NCBI RefSeq assembly: GCF_014334015.1
Contig: NZ_CP060488.1
Coordinates: 1,012,501 to 1,076,500 of the forward strand
Direction: 5' to 3'
Origin: Bacteroides sp. M10
GTDB lineage: Bacteria > Bacteroidota > Bacteroidia > Bacteroidales > Bacteroidaceae
DNA: 64,000 nucleotides
This document shows positions 7,913-16,902 of this stretch, one piece after another. A program made the position numbers and the translations under genes. Each line of letters starts with the position of its first letter. Position 1 is the stretch's first letter. A model generated the notes under the pieces. The model was not told the origin of the DNA, ran no database searches, and saw only the letters and a list, made by a program, of their open reading frames with translations.

Positions 7913-10000
7913 ATGATGATTAAAAAGACACTAACCATTTTAGCAGTAAGTTGTATGATGTACTCCTGTGCTACGAAAACAGAAAGCAATCCTTTCTTTA
8001 CAGAGTTTCAAACCGAGTATGGTGTTCCTTCTTTCGACAAGATTAAATTAGAGCACTATGAACCTGCCTTTCTAAAAGGTATAGAAGAACAGAATCAAAA
8101 TATCGAAGCCATTATCGAAAGTCCGGAAATTCCGACATTCGATAATACGATTGTAGCTTTGGATAACAGTGCACCCATCTTAGACCGGGTAAGCACCATT
8201 TTCTTCAATATGACAGATGCGGAAACCACTGATTCGCTGACCGCACTTTCCATCAAACTGGCACCGGTTCTTTCGGAACATAATGACAATATCTCCCTGA
8301 ATGGAAAACTATTCAAACGGGTGAACGATGTCTACCAAAAGAAAGATTCATTAAACCTGACATCGGAACAAGAACGTCTGCTGGACAAGACTTATAAAAG
8401 ATTTATCCGCTCCGGAGCAAATCTTGGCGAAAAGGATCAAACCCGCCTCCGCGAAATCAACAAGGAGCTTTCTACACTTGGCATCACTTTCAGCAACAAT
8501 GTGTTGAATGAGAATAATGCCTTCCAACTTTTCGTTGACAAGGAAGAAGATCTGGCAGGATTGCCTGAATGGTTCCGCCAAAGTGCAACCGAAGAAGCGA
8601 AAGCAGCCGGACAACCGGGAAAATGGTTGTTCACCCTGCACAACGCCAGCCGTCTGCCTTTCCTGCAATATTCTGAAAATCGCCCGCTTCGGGAGCAAAT
8701 ATACAAAGCTTATATCAACCGCGGCAACAACAACGACGGAAACGACAACAAGGAAAACATCCGCAAGATCGTTTCTCTCCGCCTGGAAAAAGCGAACTTA
8801 TTAGGTTTCGACAGTTATGCAAACTTTGTCCTGGATGAAACCATGGCAAAGAACGCCAACAACGTAATGAGCCTTTTGAACAATCTATGGAGCTATGCAC
8901 TCCCCAAAGCGAAAGCAGAAGCTGGCGAACTCCAGAAGTTAATGGACAAGGAAGGAAAAGGAGAAAAGCTGGAAGCATGGGACTGGTGGTATTACACCGA
9001 AAAACTACGGAAAGAGAAATACAATCTGTCTGAAGAGGATACCAAACCTTACTTCAAACTGGAAAATGTACGCGATGGTGCTTTCGCCGTAGCCAACAAA
9101 TTATATGGCATCACCCTAAGCAAACTGGAAGGCATACCAACTTATCACCCCGATGTAGAAGTCTTTGAAGTGAAAGATGCAGACGGTTCCCAGCTCGGTA
9201 TCTTCTATGTAGACTATTTCCCGCGTCCCGGAAAAAGCGGCGGTGCATGGATGAGCAACTATCGTGAGCAACACGGAACAACCCGTCCGTTGGTATGCAA
9301 CGTTTGCAGCTTTACCAAGCCGGTAGGCGACACCCCTTCTTTATTGACCATGGATGAAGTGGAAACCCTGTTTCACGAATTTGGTCACGCTCTGCACGGA
9401 CTGCTGACAAAATGCGAATACAAAGGAACATCGGGAACCAACGTGGTACGCGATTTTGTAGAACTTCCTTCTCAAATCAACGAACACTGGGCGACTGAAC
9501 CCGAAGTGCTGAAAATGTATGCCAAACATTATCAGACAGGAGAAGTGATACCCGACGAAATCATCGAAAAGATACTGCAACAGAAAACTTTCAACCAGGG
9601 CTTCATGACCACTGAATTACTGGCTGCCGCCATCCTCGACATGAACCTGCACACGATGACAGATGTAAAGAATCTGGATATGCTTGCATTCGAAAAAGAA
9701 GCGATGGACAAGCTTAATTTGATTCCCGAAATAGCACCGCGTTATCGCGTGACTTACTTCAATCATATCATTGGCGGATACGCAGCCGGATACTATAGTT
9801 ACCTATGGGCCAACGTATTGGACAATGATGCTTTCGAAGCTTTCAAAGAACATGGTATTTTTGATAAAAACACCGCCGACCTGTTCCGCCATAACGTATT
9901 GGAGAAGGGAGACAGCGAAGACCCGATGGTGCTTTATAAGAATTTCCGTGGAGCGGAACCAAGCCTGGAACCACTACTGAAAAACAGAGGAATGAAATAA
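7913..10000 (+). CDS. M3 family zinc metallopeptidase (peptidyl-dipeptidase Dcp type), lipoprotein
   Basis: This 695-residue protein has a signal peptide with a plausible lipobox cysteine (MMYSCATKTE). The zinc site is H488-E489-F-G-H492 in TLFHEFGHALHG, with the third ligand E517 in FVELPSQINEHW. The C-terminal YRVTYFNHIIGGYAAGYYSYLWA block is the typical M3 substrate-binding segment. M3 enzymes of this length cleave dipeptides or short oligopeptides, and a lipid-anchored form would act in the periplasm. It follows the EEP gene by 28 bp and is closed by a terminator, making it the last gene of the rhomboid operon or its own unit. Confidence 0.92.
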   Translation: MMIKKTLTILAVSCMMYSCATKTESNPFFTEFQTEYGVPSFDKIKLEHYEPAFLKGIEEQNQNIEAIIESPEIPTFDNTIVALDNSAPILDRVSTIFFNMTDAETTDSLTALSIKLAPVLSEHNDNISLNGKLFKRVNDVYQKKDSLNLTSEQERLLDKTYKRFIRSGANLGEKDQTRLREINKELSTLGITFSNNVLNENNAFQLFVDKEEDLAGLPEWFRQSATEEAKAAGQPGKWLFTLHNASRLPFLQYSENRPLREQIYKAYINRGNNNDGNDNKENIRKIVSLRLEKANLLGFDSYANFVLDETMAKNANNVMSLLNNLWSYALPKAKAEAGELQKLMDKEGKGEKLEAWDWWYYTEKLRKEKYNLSEEDTKPYFKLENVRDGAFAVANKLYGITLSKLEGIPTYHPDVEVFEVKDADGSQLGIFYVDYFPRPGKSGGAWMSNYREQHGTTRPLVCNVCSFTKPVGDTPSLLTMDEVETLFHEFGHALHGLLTKCEYKGTSGTNVVRDFVELPSQINEHWATEPEVLKMYAKHYQTGEVIPDEIIEKILQQKTFNQGFMTTELLAAAILDMNLHTMTDVKNLDMLAFEKEAMDKLNLIPEIAPRYRVTYFNHIIGGYAAGYYSYLWANVLDNDAFEAFKEHGIFDKNTADLFRHNVLEKGDSEDPMVLYKNFRGAEPSLEPLLKNRGMK

Positions 10001-10010
10001 TTCAGCAAAA

Positions 10011-10041
10011 AAGCCCTTAAACATCAAATATTTGAGGGCTT
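10011..10041 (+). terminator. Terminator after the M3 peptidase gene
   Basis: An 11-nt inverted repeat (AAGCCCTTAAA with TTTGAGGGCTT, one G-U pair) lies 10 bp after the stop codon, with a 9-nt loop. The T-run is weak. Confidence 0.6.
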
Positions 10042-10067
10042 ATTACACATGAATGTGAAAAAAAAAC

Positions 10068-10075
10068 TATATTTG
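10068..10075 (+). promoter_or_regulatory. secDF promoter -7 box
   Basis: TATATTTG matches the Bacteroides TAnnTTTG element, giving a leader of about 85 nt before the SecDF ATG. No clear -33 TTTG at the expected distance. Confidence 0.55.
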
Positions 10076-10165
10076 CAGCCTTGTATGCGGCAAAAAGAAC
10101 TTGTGTACGACAGAATTTAACTGAAAATTAAATTAAAAAAGTAATCATCATAAATTAAAAGTAAA

Positions 10166-13100
10166 ATGCAAAACAAAGGATTTGTAAAGGTTTTTGCGGT
10201 ATTACTCACACTGGTATGTGTGTTCTATCTCTCCTTCTCCTTCGTAACACGCCATTATACCAACAAGGCGAAAGAAATTGCGAACGGCGACCCGAAAGTG
10301 GAACAAGACTACCTCGACTCTCTCTCCAATGAGAAAGTGTGGTTGGGTAACTGGACGCTGAAACAATGTCGTGAGATGGAGATTAGTTTAGGTTTGGACC
10401 TAAAGGGTGGTATGAACGTTATCCTTGAAGTTTCTGTACCTGATGTTATCAAAGCACTGGCTGACAACAAGCCGGATGAAGCTTTCAACAATGCATTGGC
10501 AGAAGCTGCAAAACAGGCTATCAACAGCCAGGACGATATCATCACCCTGTTTGTTAGAGAATACCACAAAGCTGCTCCTAACGCAAAACTTTCCGAACTC
10601 TTCGCAACACAACAGTTGAAAGACAAAGTTAACCAGAAATCATCGGATGCAGAAGTTGAAAAAGTATTGAGAACAGAAGTTAAGGCTGCTGTTGAAAACT
10701 CATATAACGTACTTCGTACCCGTATCGACCGTTTCGGTGTTGTTCAGCCGAATATCCAGAGTCTGGAAGACAAAATGGGTCGTATCATGGTGGAATTGCC
10801 GGGTATCAAAGAGCCGGAACGTGTGAGAAAACTTCTCCAAGGTTCTGCTAACCTGGAATTCTGGGAAACTTATACAGCTAAAGAAGTTCTTCCTGCCATG
10901 CAATCTGCAGATGCTAAATTACGCGCTGTGCTGGCACAAGAGACAGATGTAGACTCCGTCGCTGTAGATTCTACCAAAGAAGCTCAACTTGCAGAGGCTA
11001 CTCCTGCTAAGAAAAACATTAGCGCTGCCGACAGTCTTGCTGCTGCCTTGAAAGGAGACGCTACTGCTGCTGAAGATAAGTCTACAGCCAACCTGGCAGA
11101 AATTAAAAAGCAATACCCTCTGTTGGCTATCCTGCAGTTGAACTCTAGCGGTCAAGGTCCTGTGGTCGGTTACGCTAACTACAAAGACACTGCTGATATC
11201 AACAAATATCTGGCTATGCCGGAAGTTAAAGCAGAACTCCCGAAAGACCTTCGTTTGAAATGGGGTGTTTCTCCTTCTGAATTTGACAAGAAAGGACAGA
11301 CTTTCGAATTATATGCTATCAAGTCTACCGAACGTAACGGTAAAGCTCCGTTGGAAGGTGATGTAGTAACAGACGCGAAAGATGAATTCGACCAATACAG
11401 CAAACCGGCTGTCAGCATGACTATGAACTCTGACGGTGCACGTCGTTGGGCACAGTTGACTAAACAGAACATCGGTCGCTCTATCGCTATCGTTCTTGAT
11501 AACTATGTATATTCTGCACCAAACGTAAACTCTGAAATCACAGGTGGACGTTCACAGATTACAGGTCATTTCACTCCTGAACAGGCAAAGGACTTAGCAA
11601 ACGTATTGAAATCAGGTAAGATGCCGGCTCCGGCTCACATCGTACAGGAAGATATCGTTGGTCCGTCATTGGGTCAGGAATCTATCAATGCAGGTGTATT
11701 CTCATTCGTTGTGGCCCTGGTTCTGTTGATGATCTATATGTGTATGATGTACGGCTTCATACCGGGTATGATTGCCAATGGTGCATTGTTCCTGAACTTC
11801 TTCTTCGTATTAGGTGTCCTCTCCTCCTTCCAGGCTGCATTGACAATGTCCGGTATTGCCGGTATGGTGTTGTCACTAGGTATGGCAGTGGATGCAAACG
11901 TACTTATCTACGAGCGCACCAAAGAAGAACTTCGTGCCGGTAAAGGTGTGAAGAAAGCACTTGCTGACGGTTATTCCAACGCATTCTCCGCTATCTTCGA
12001 CTCGAACTTGACATCCATCATCACAGGTATCATTCTGTTTAACTTCGGTACCGGTCCGATCCGTGGTTTTGCTACGACATTGATTATCGGTATTCTAGTA
12101 TCCTTCTTCACCGCTGTGTTCATGACCCGTATAGTTTACGAACACTTCATGAACAAGGACAAACTGTTGAACCTTACATTCACAACCCCTGTTTCAAGAA
12201 ACTTGATGACCAACACACGTTTTGATTTTATGGGAACAAACAAAAAATCCCTTATCATCACTGTAGCCATCATCCTCGTTTGTATCGGTTCATTTGCCAT
12301 GCGCGGTTTAAGCCAGAGTATCGACTTCACCGGTGGACGTAACTTCAAAGTACAATTCGAGAATCCGGTAGAACCCGAACAGATTCGTGAATTGATCTCC
12401 AGTAAGTTCGGTGATGCGAACGTAAGCGTTATCGCTATCGGTACAGATAAGAAAACTGTACGTATCAGCACCAACTACCGTATTGAAGATGCAGGAAACG
12501 ATGTTGACTCTCAAATCGAAGCATATTTATATGAGACTTTGAAACCTGTGCTGACTCAAAACATCACTCTAGCTACCTTTATCGACCGTGATAATCACAC
12601 TGGTGGTAGTATTGTAAGTTCTCAAAAAGTGGGTCCAAGTATCGCAGACGATATCAAGACAGGTGCTATTTATTCTGTAGTATTGGCATTGATTGCTATC
12701 GGTCTGTATATCTTAATCCGTTTCCGCAACATCGCATATAGTATTGGCTCTATCGTAGCTCTATCGTGCGATACCATCATGATTATCGGTGCTTACTCAT
12801 TGTTATGGGGCATCGTTCCATTCTCACTGGAAATCGATCAAACATTCATTGGGGCTATCCTGACAGCTATCGGTTACTCTATCAATGACAAGGTGGTAAT
12901 CTTCGACCGTGTGCGTGAGTTCTTCGGCCTGTATCCGAAACGTGACAAACGTCAGTTGTTCAACGATTCATTGAACACTACACTTGCACGTACTATCAAT
13001 ACATCATTAAGTACATTGATCGTATTGCTGTGTATCTTCATCCTTGGCGGTGATTCAATCCGCAGCTTTGCATTCGCAATGATCTTGGGTGTTGTTATCG

Positions 13101-13189
13101 GTACATTGTCATCACTGTTCATTGCATCTCCGATTGCATACAACATGATGAAGAACAAAAAAGTTGTACCAGTAACTACGGAAGAATAA
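10166..13189 (+). CDS. secDF: Protein translocase subunit SecDF (single-chain fusion)
   Basis: This 1007-residue inner-membrane protein contains the SecD and SecF halves in one chain. The SecD half has the first transmembrane helix (about 8-28), LGLDLKGGMNVILEV and a large periplasmic domain. Its five-helix membrane block includes GMAVDANVLIYERTKEELR. The SecF half begins near residue 680 (FDFMGTNKKS, then SIDFTGGRNFKVQFE) and ends with AIGYSINDKVVIFDRVRE. SecDF uses the proton gradient to complete protein export through SecYEG. An alanine/serine/glutamate-rich insertion (about residues 245-310) lies in the SecD periplasmic region. Flanked by its own promoter and terminator. Confidence 0.96.
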   Translation: MQNKGFVKVFAVLLTLVCVFYLSFSFVTRHYTNKAKEIANGDPKVEQDYLDSLSNEKVWLGNWTLKQCREMEISLGLDLKGGMNVILEVSVPDVIKALADNKPDEAFNNALAEAAKQAINSQDDIITLFVREYHKAAPNAKLSELFATQQLKDKVNQKSSDAEVEKVLRTEVKAAVENSYNVLRTRIDRFGVVQPNIQSLEDKMGRIMVELPGIKEPERVRKLLQGSANLEFWETYTAKEVLPAMQSADAKLRAVLAQETDVDSVAVDSTKEAQLAEATPAKKNISAADSLAAALKGDATAAEDKSTANLAEIKKQYPLLAILQLNSSGQGPVVGYANYKDTADINKYLAMPEVKAELPKDLRLKWGVSPSEFDKKGQTFELYAIKSTERNGKAPLEGDVVTDAKDEFDQYSKPAVSMTMNSDGARRWAQLTKQNIGRSIAIVLDNYVYSAPNVNSEITGGRSQITGHFTPEQAKDLANVLKSGKMPAPAHIVQEDIVGPSLGQESINAGVFSFVVALVLLMIYMCMMYGFIPGMIANGALFLNFFFVLGVLSSFQAALTMSGIAGMVLSLGMAVDANVLIYERTKEELRAGKGVKKALADGYSNAFSAIFDSNLTSIITGIILFNFGTGPIRGFATTLIIGILVSFFTAVFMTRIVYEHFMNKDKLLNLTFTTPVSRNLMTNTRFDFMGTNKKSLIITVAIILVCIGSFAMRGLSQSIDFTGGRNFKVQFENPVEPEQIRELISSKFGDANVSVIAIGTDKKTVRISTNYRIEDAGNDVDSQIEAYLYETLKPVLTQNITLATFIDRDNHTGGSIVSSQKVGPSIADDIKTGAIYSVVLALIAIGLYILIRFRNIAYSIGSIVALSCDTIMIIGAYSLLWGIVPFSLEIDQTFIGAILTAIGYSINDKVVIFDRVREFFGLYPKRDKRQLFNDSLNTTLARTINTSLSTLIVLLCIFILGGDSIRSFAFAMILGVVIGTLSSLFIASPIAYNMMKNKKVVPVTTEE

Positions 13190-13200
13190 TAAATTCCAGA

Positions 13201-13247
13201 AATAGAAAAAGCCTCTTCCGAACAATTCGGTAGAGGCTTTTTCTATT
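13201..13247 (+). terminator. secDF terminator
   Basis: A 16-bp perfect inverted repeat (13201-13216 with 13232-13247) contains AAAAAGCCTCT and AGAGGCTTTTT, with an inner extension TCCGAA/TTCGGT. It lies 12 bp after the SecDF stop. The flanking A- and T-runs mean it could work in both directions. Confidence 0.85.
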
Positions 13248-13364
13248 GATTATTAAAACAAATAGAAGCTATAAGACGTTCATCTTAAAAGAAGCCATTG
13301 TTAAACTTAAAACCAGATACAGCATGAAAGCAAAACAAAACAACTTCTCACAGATTCTCCGTAG

Positions 13365-13436
13365 TAGCCCCGAGGGGAATCGAACCCCTATCTAAAGTTT
13401 AGGAAACTTCTATTCTATCCGTTGAACTACAAGGCC
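13365..13436 (-). tRNA. tRNA-Arg (anticodon CCU)
   Basis: The minus strand folds into a 72-nt cloverleaf. The acceptor is GGCCTTG paired with CGGGGCT (several G-U pairs). The D-arm is GTTC/GAAT. The anticodon stem is GAAGT/ACTTT with loop TTCCTAA, giving anticodon CCT. The T-arm is AGGGG-TTCGATT-CCCCT. The discriminator is A and the CCA end is not encoded. CCU reads AGG arginine codons. Confidence 0.9.
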
Positions 13437-13452
13437 GCTTCAAATTTGCTTG

Positions 13453-13460
13453 CAAAGATA
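13453..13460 (-). promoter_or_regulatory. tRNA-Arg promoter -7 box
   Basis: On the minus strand this reads TATCTTTG, an exact TAnnTTTG match 17-24 bp upstream of the mature tRNA 5' end. Confidence 0.55.
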
Positions 13461-13553
13461 ACGGTTTCTGTCGATTTAACAAGAATAAAAATACAGGTTC
13501 CTTTCAGATATTTCAAATAATTGGCGTCAATAGGACAATAAAGTTCGATTTAT

Positions 13554-13584
13554 TTTGATAATTCGATTAACTTTCCGACCTTTG
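13554..13584 (+). promoter_or_regulatory. korAB promoter (-33 and -7 boxes)
   Basis: TTTG (13554-13557) and GACCTTTG (13577-13584, one mismatch to TAnnTTTG) are separated by 19 bp. Transcription would start near 13591, so a possible in-frame TTG start at 13595 would leave no ribosome-binding leader. The ATG at 13640 is preferred. Confidence 0.6.
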
Positions 13585-13639
13585 CGCTCACAAATTGAAA
13601 GTAAAATCAGTTTTTAAATTAAATATAGTAATTAAAGTT

Positions 13640-15490
13640 ATGGCAGACGAAATGATGGTTAAAGAATTGGAGGAAGTAGTAGTACGTTTCTCCGGCGACT
13701 CCGGCGACGGTATGCAGCTGGCCGGCAACATCTTCTCGAACGTGTCGGCTACGGTAGGAAATGACATCTGTACATTCCCCGACTATCCGGCAGACATCCG
13801 CGCCCCGCAAGGTTCACTGACCGGTGTTTCCGGTTTTCAGGTCCACATCGGTGCCGGACAGGTTTACACTCCCGGAGACCGTTGCCACGTATTAGTGGCT
13901 ATGAATCCTTCCGCACTGAAAACACAAATCAAATTCTGTAAACCGCAAGGACTTATCATTACCGACTCCGACTCATTCGAAGCCAGAGATTTGGAAAAGG
14001 CACAATTCAAGACTGACAATCCTTTTGAGGAATTAGGCGTAAAACAGGAAGTACTTGAAGTTCCCATCTCTTCCATGTGTAAAGAGAGCCTGAAAGATTC
14101 CGGACTAGACAATAAATCAGCACTCCGTTGTAAGAACATGTTCGCACTCGGACTGGTTTGCTGGTTGTTCAACCGCAACCTTGCCGCTGCTGAAAAAATG
14201 TTGCGTGAGAAATTCGCCAAGAAACCCGAAATTGCAGAAGCTAATATTAAGGTATTGAACGATGGTTTCAACTATGGTGCCAACACACATGCTTCTGTCT
14301 CTACTTATAAAATTGAAAGCAAAGCTCCGAAATCAAAAGGACTTTATACAGATATCAACGGAAATAAAGCAACTGCTTATGGCTTGATTGCTGCTGCCGA
14401 GAAAGCAGGTCTGGAACTCTACCTGGGTTCTTATCCTATCACTCCGGCCACTGATATTCTGCACGAATTAGCTAAACATAAATCACTGGGAGTAAAAACT
14501 GTACAGTGCGAAGATGAAATCGCAGGTTGTGCTTCTGCCGTTGGTGCCGCTTTTGCCGGTGCTTTGGCTGTAACGACTACTTCCGGCCCCGGTGTTTGTT
14601 TGAAGAGTGAGGCTATGAACCTTGCTGTAATTGGCGAACTTCCATTGGTGATTGTGAATGTGCAACGTGGCGGTCCGTCAACAGGTTTGCCTACTAAATC
14701 AGAACAGACAGACTTATTGCAGGCTCTTTACGGACGTAATGGTGAAAGCCCGATGCCGGTGATTGCCGCAACTTCACCGACGAACTGTTTTGATGCCGCA
14801 TACATGGCATGTAAGATTGCTCTGGAACACATGACTCCAGTTGTATTGTTGACAGATGCTTTCGTAGCTAACGGCTCGGCAGCCTGGAAACTTCCTAACT
14901 TAAACGAATATCCTGCCATCAATCCTCCATACGTGACTCCGGACATGGCTGGTAACTGGACTCCCTACCAACGTAATGAAGAAACCGGCGCACGTTACTG
15001 GGCGATTCCGGGAACTGAAGGATTCATGCACCGCATCGGTGGTCTTGAAAAGAGCAATGAAACAGGTGCGATCTCTACCGAACCAGAAAACCATAATAAG
15101 ATGGTTCATCTCCGCCAGGCTAAAGTGGATAAGATTGCAGACTACATCCCCGAACTCGAAGTATTGGGTGATGAAGATGCAGATTTACTGATTGTTGGTT
15201 GGGGCGGTACGTATGGTCATCTCCGTCTGGCTATGGACTTTATGCGCGATCATGGAAAGAAAGTGGCTTTCGCACACTTCCAGTACATCAACCCGCTGCC
15301 AAAGAACACAGCCGATGTATTGCGTAAATACAAGAAGATCGTAGTAGCTGAACAGAATTTGGGACAATTCGCAGGTTATTTACGGATGAAGATACCCGGA
15401 TTGAACATCAGCCAGTTCAACCAAGTGAAAGGACAACCTTTCGTTACGAGAGAATTGATAGATGCATTCACTAAATTATTGGAGGAATAA
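13640..15490 (+). CDS. korA: 2-oxoacid:ferredoxin oxidoreductase, fused gamma-alpha subunit (2-oxoglutarate type)
   Basis: The protein has 616 residues from the ATG at 13640 (MADEMMVKELE). The N-terminal ~200 residues are the gamma domain (VVRFSGDSGDGMQLAGNIFS). The alpha domain follows (YLGSYPITPATDILHELA, then TTTSGPGVCLKSEAMNLA), which with the beta subunit binds thiamine diphosphate, and a C-terminal transketolase-like region (LLIVGWGGTYGHLR) ends the chain. KorAB oxidatively decarboxylates a 2-oxoacid, most likely 2-oxoglutarate, to an acyl-CoA with ferredoxin as acceptor. In anaerobic Bacteroidota the reaction can also run reductively. The beta-subunit gene starts 3 bp downstream. The exact 2-oxoacid is inferred from family resemblance. 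Confidence 0.9.
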   Translation: MADEMMVKELEEVVVRFSGDSGDGMQLAGNIFSNVSATVGNDICTFPDYPADIRAPQGSLTGVSGFQVHIGAGQVYTPGDRCHVLVAMNPSALKTQIKFCKPQGLIITDSDSFEARDLEKAQFKTDNPFEELGVKQEVLEVPISSMCKESLKDSGLDNKSALRCKNMFALGLVCWLFNRNLAAAEKMLREKFAKKPEIAEANIKVLNDGFNYGANTHASVSTYKIESKAPKSKGLYTDINGNKATAYGLIAAAEKAGLELYLGSYPITPATDILHELAKHKSLGVKTVQCEDEIAGCASAVGAAFAGALAVTTTSGPGVCLKSEAMNLAVIGELPLVIVNVQRGGPSTGLPTKSEQTDLLQALYGRNGESPMPVIAATSPTNCFDAAYMACKIALEHMTPVVLLTDAFVANGSAAWKLPNLNEYPAINPPYVTPDMAGNWTPYQRNEETGARYWAIPGTEGFMHRIGGLEKSNETGAISTEPENHNKMVHLRQAKVDKIADYIPELEVLGDEDADLLIVGWGGTYGHLRLAMDFMRDHGKKVAFAHFQYINPLPKNTADVLRKYKKIVVAEQNLGQFAGYLRMKIPGLNISQFNQVKGQPFVTRELIDAFTKLLEE

Positions 15491-15493
15491 AAG

Positions 15494-16504
15494 ATGAGCG
15501 ATAAAGTATATACCGTACAAGATTATAAATCAGGCCAACCTCGCTGGTGTCCGGGATGCGGTGACCACGCTTTCCTGAACTCACTGCACAAAGCTATGGC
15601 CGAACTGGGAGTAGCTCCGCACAATATTGCCGTCATTTCCGGTATCGGTTGTTCTTCCCGCCTGCCCTACTATGTAAATACGTATGGTTTCCACACAATT
15701 CACGGACGTGCCGCTGCTGTTGCAACAGGTGCAAAAGTGGCCAACCCTGATTTGACGATCTGGCAAATTTCCGGTGACGGTGACGGTCTGGCAATTGGTG
15801 GTAACCACTTCATCCACGCATTACGCCGTAACATTGATTTGAATATGATCTTGCTGAACAACCGTATCTACGGTTTGACAAAGGGACAATATTCACCGAC
15901 TTCGGAACGTGGACTTGTTACGAAATCATCTCCTTACGGTACCGTAGAAGATCCATTCCATCCGGCAGAACTTGCTTTTGGTGCCCGTGGACATTTCTTT
16001 GCACGTTGTATTGCAGTAGACGGTGCCGCTTCTGTAGAGGTATTGAAAGCTGCCGCTAATCACAAAGGCGCCTCTGTTGTAGAAGTTCTGCAAAACTGCG
16101 TGATCTTCAACGATGGAACTCATGCTTCTGTAGCCACCAAAGAAGGACGTGCCAAGAACGCTATCTATCTGGAACATGGCAAACCCATGTTGTTTGGTGA
16201 AAACAAGGAATTCGGATTGATGCAGGAAGGTTTCGGACTGAAAGTGGTGAAACTTGGTGAAAATGGTATTACAGAAAAAGATATTCTTATTCATGATGCC
16301 CACTGCCAGGATAATACGCTTCAATTGAAACTGGCGTTAATGGAAGGTCCTGATTTCCCGATTGCGCTCGGTGTGATCCGCGATGTAGATGCTCCAACGT
16401 ACAATGATGCTGTAATTGGACAGATTGAAGAAATCAAAGGCAAGAAGAAATATCATAATTTCCAAGAATTGCTAATGACTAACGATACTTGGGAAGTGAA
16501 GTAA
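15494..16504 (+). CDS. korB: 2-oxoacid:ferredoxin oxidoreductase beta subunit
   Basis: This 336-residue protein begins 3 bp after the alpha subunit. It carries the thiamine-diphosphate/Mg motif GDGDGLAIGGNH ending in NMILLNN, and an N-terminal WCPGCGDHAFL. IGCSSRLPYY and TIHGRAAAVATGAK are hallmarks of the KorB/OorB beta chain. Only these two subunits are encoded here: there is no separate ferredoxin-like delta chain, so an external ferredoxin is expected to be the electron acceptor. A strong terminator follows. Confidence 0.92.
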   Translation: MSDKVYTVQDYKSGQPRWCPGCGDHAFLNSLHKAMAELGVAPHNIAVISGIGCSSRLPYYVNTYGFHTIHGRAAAVATGAKVANPDLTIWQISGDGDGLAIGGNHFIHALRRNIDLNMILLNNRIYGLTKGQYSPTSERGLVTKSSPYGTVEDPFHPAELAFGARGHFFARCIAVDGAASVEVLKAAANHKGASVVEVLQNCVIFNDGTHASVATKEGRAKNAIYLEHGKPMLFGENKEFGLMQEGFGLKVVKLGENGITEKDILIHDAHCQDNTLQLKLALMEGPDFPIALGVIRDVDAPTYNDAVIGQIEEIKGKKKYHNFQELLMTNDTWEVK

Positions 16505-16529
16505 TTCACCACTTCAATCCATAAAATAA

Positions 16530-16572
16530 TAAAGGCGTAGACAAGAGAATCAACTCTCTTTCTACGCCTTTA
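16530..16572 (+). terminator. korAB terminator
   Basis: TAAAGGCGTAG (16530-16540) pairs with CTACGCCTTTA (16562-16572), with an inner AGAGA/TCTCT pairing. It lies about 25 bp after the korB stop. Confidence 0.8.
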
Positions 16573-16902
16573 CTTATAATCTGCTATTGACTTGCTTTTC
16601 CTTTCAAACTACCAAGACATCCACGACATATGAGACCTATTTCATCCCAAGAAATTATCTGTCTCACGCCTTGAAACTGTTCTTTCGTTTTATAAATGAA
16701 GATATTGGAATCATAATAAAGACACTTATTATGCAAAAAAGATTAAATTTTTTCTTTTGATATAAAAAAAGAGTTTTCTTTATAGCAGAATTTCTTTTTA
16801 GGTTAACATTTTTGGATTTATTAATTTAACTAAGGAATTGGTATCGGGTAAATATTTCAATATTTATCCGATTTTTTATTAGCAATCTTCAATTATAGAA
16901 TA
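16573..16902. other. Intergenic gap between convergent korB and lolE
   Basis: About 330 bp of AT-rich sequence. I see no gene with a normal start. The minus strand has a 50-codon open stretch at 16736-16584 with only a TTG start and a plausible C-terminal peptide (WDEIGLICRGCLGSL). It may be a gene remnant or chance. A hairpin lies at 16843-16877 near the lolE end. Confidence 0.4.
16843..16877. terminator. Hairpin downstream of lolE
   Basis: ATCGGGTAAATATT pairs with AATATTTATCCGAT (one G-U pair) with almost no loop, followed on the plus strand by TTTTT. By position it closes the leftward lolE operon, but the T-run favours the plus strand, so direction is unclear. Confidence 0.45.

Noticed and set aside
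13250..13460. tRNA-Arg as an integration site for a mobile element
   Set aside because: No integrase, direct repeat of the tRNA end or mobile gene is nearby; the flanks are housekeeping genes.
13595..13639. TTG start adding 15 residues to KorA
   Set aside because: It would fall about 4 bp after the predicted transcription start; the ATG at 13640 matches family starts.
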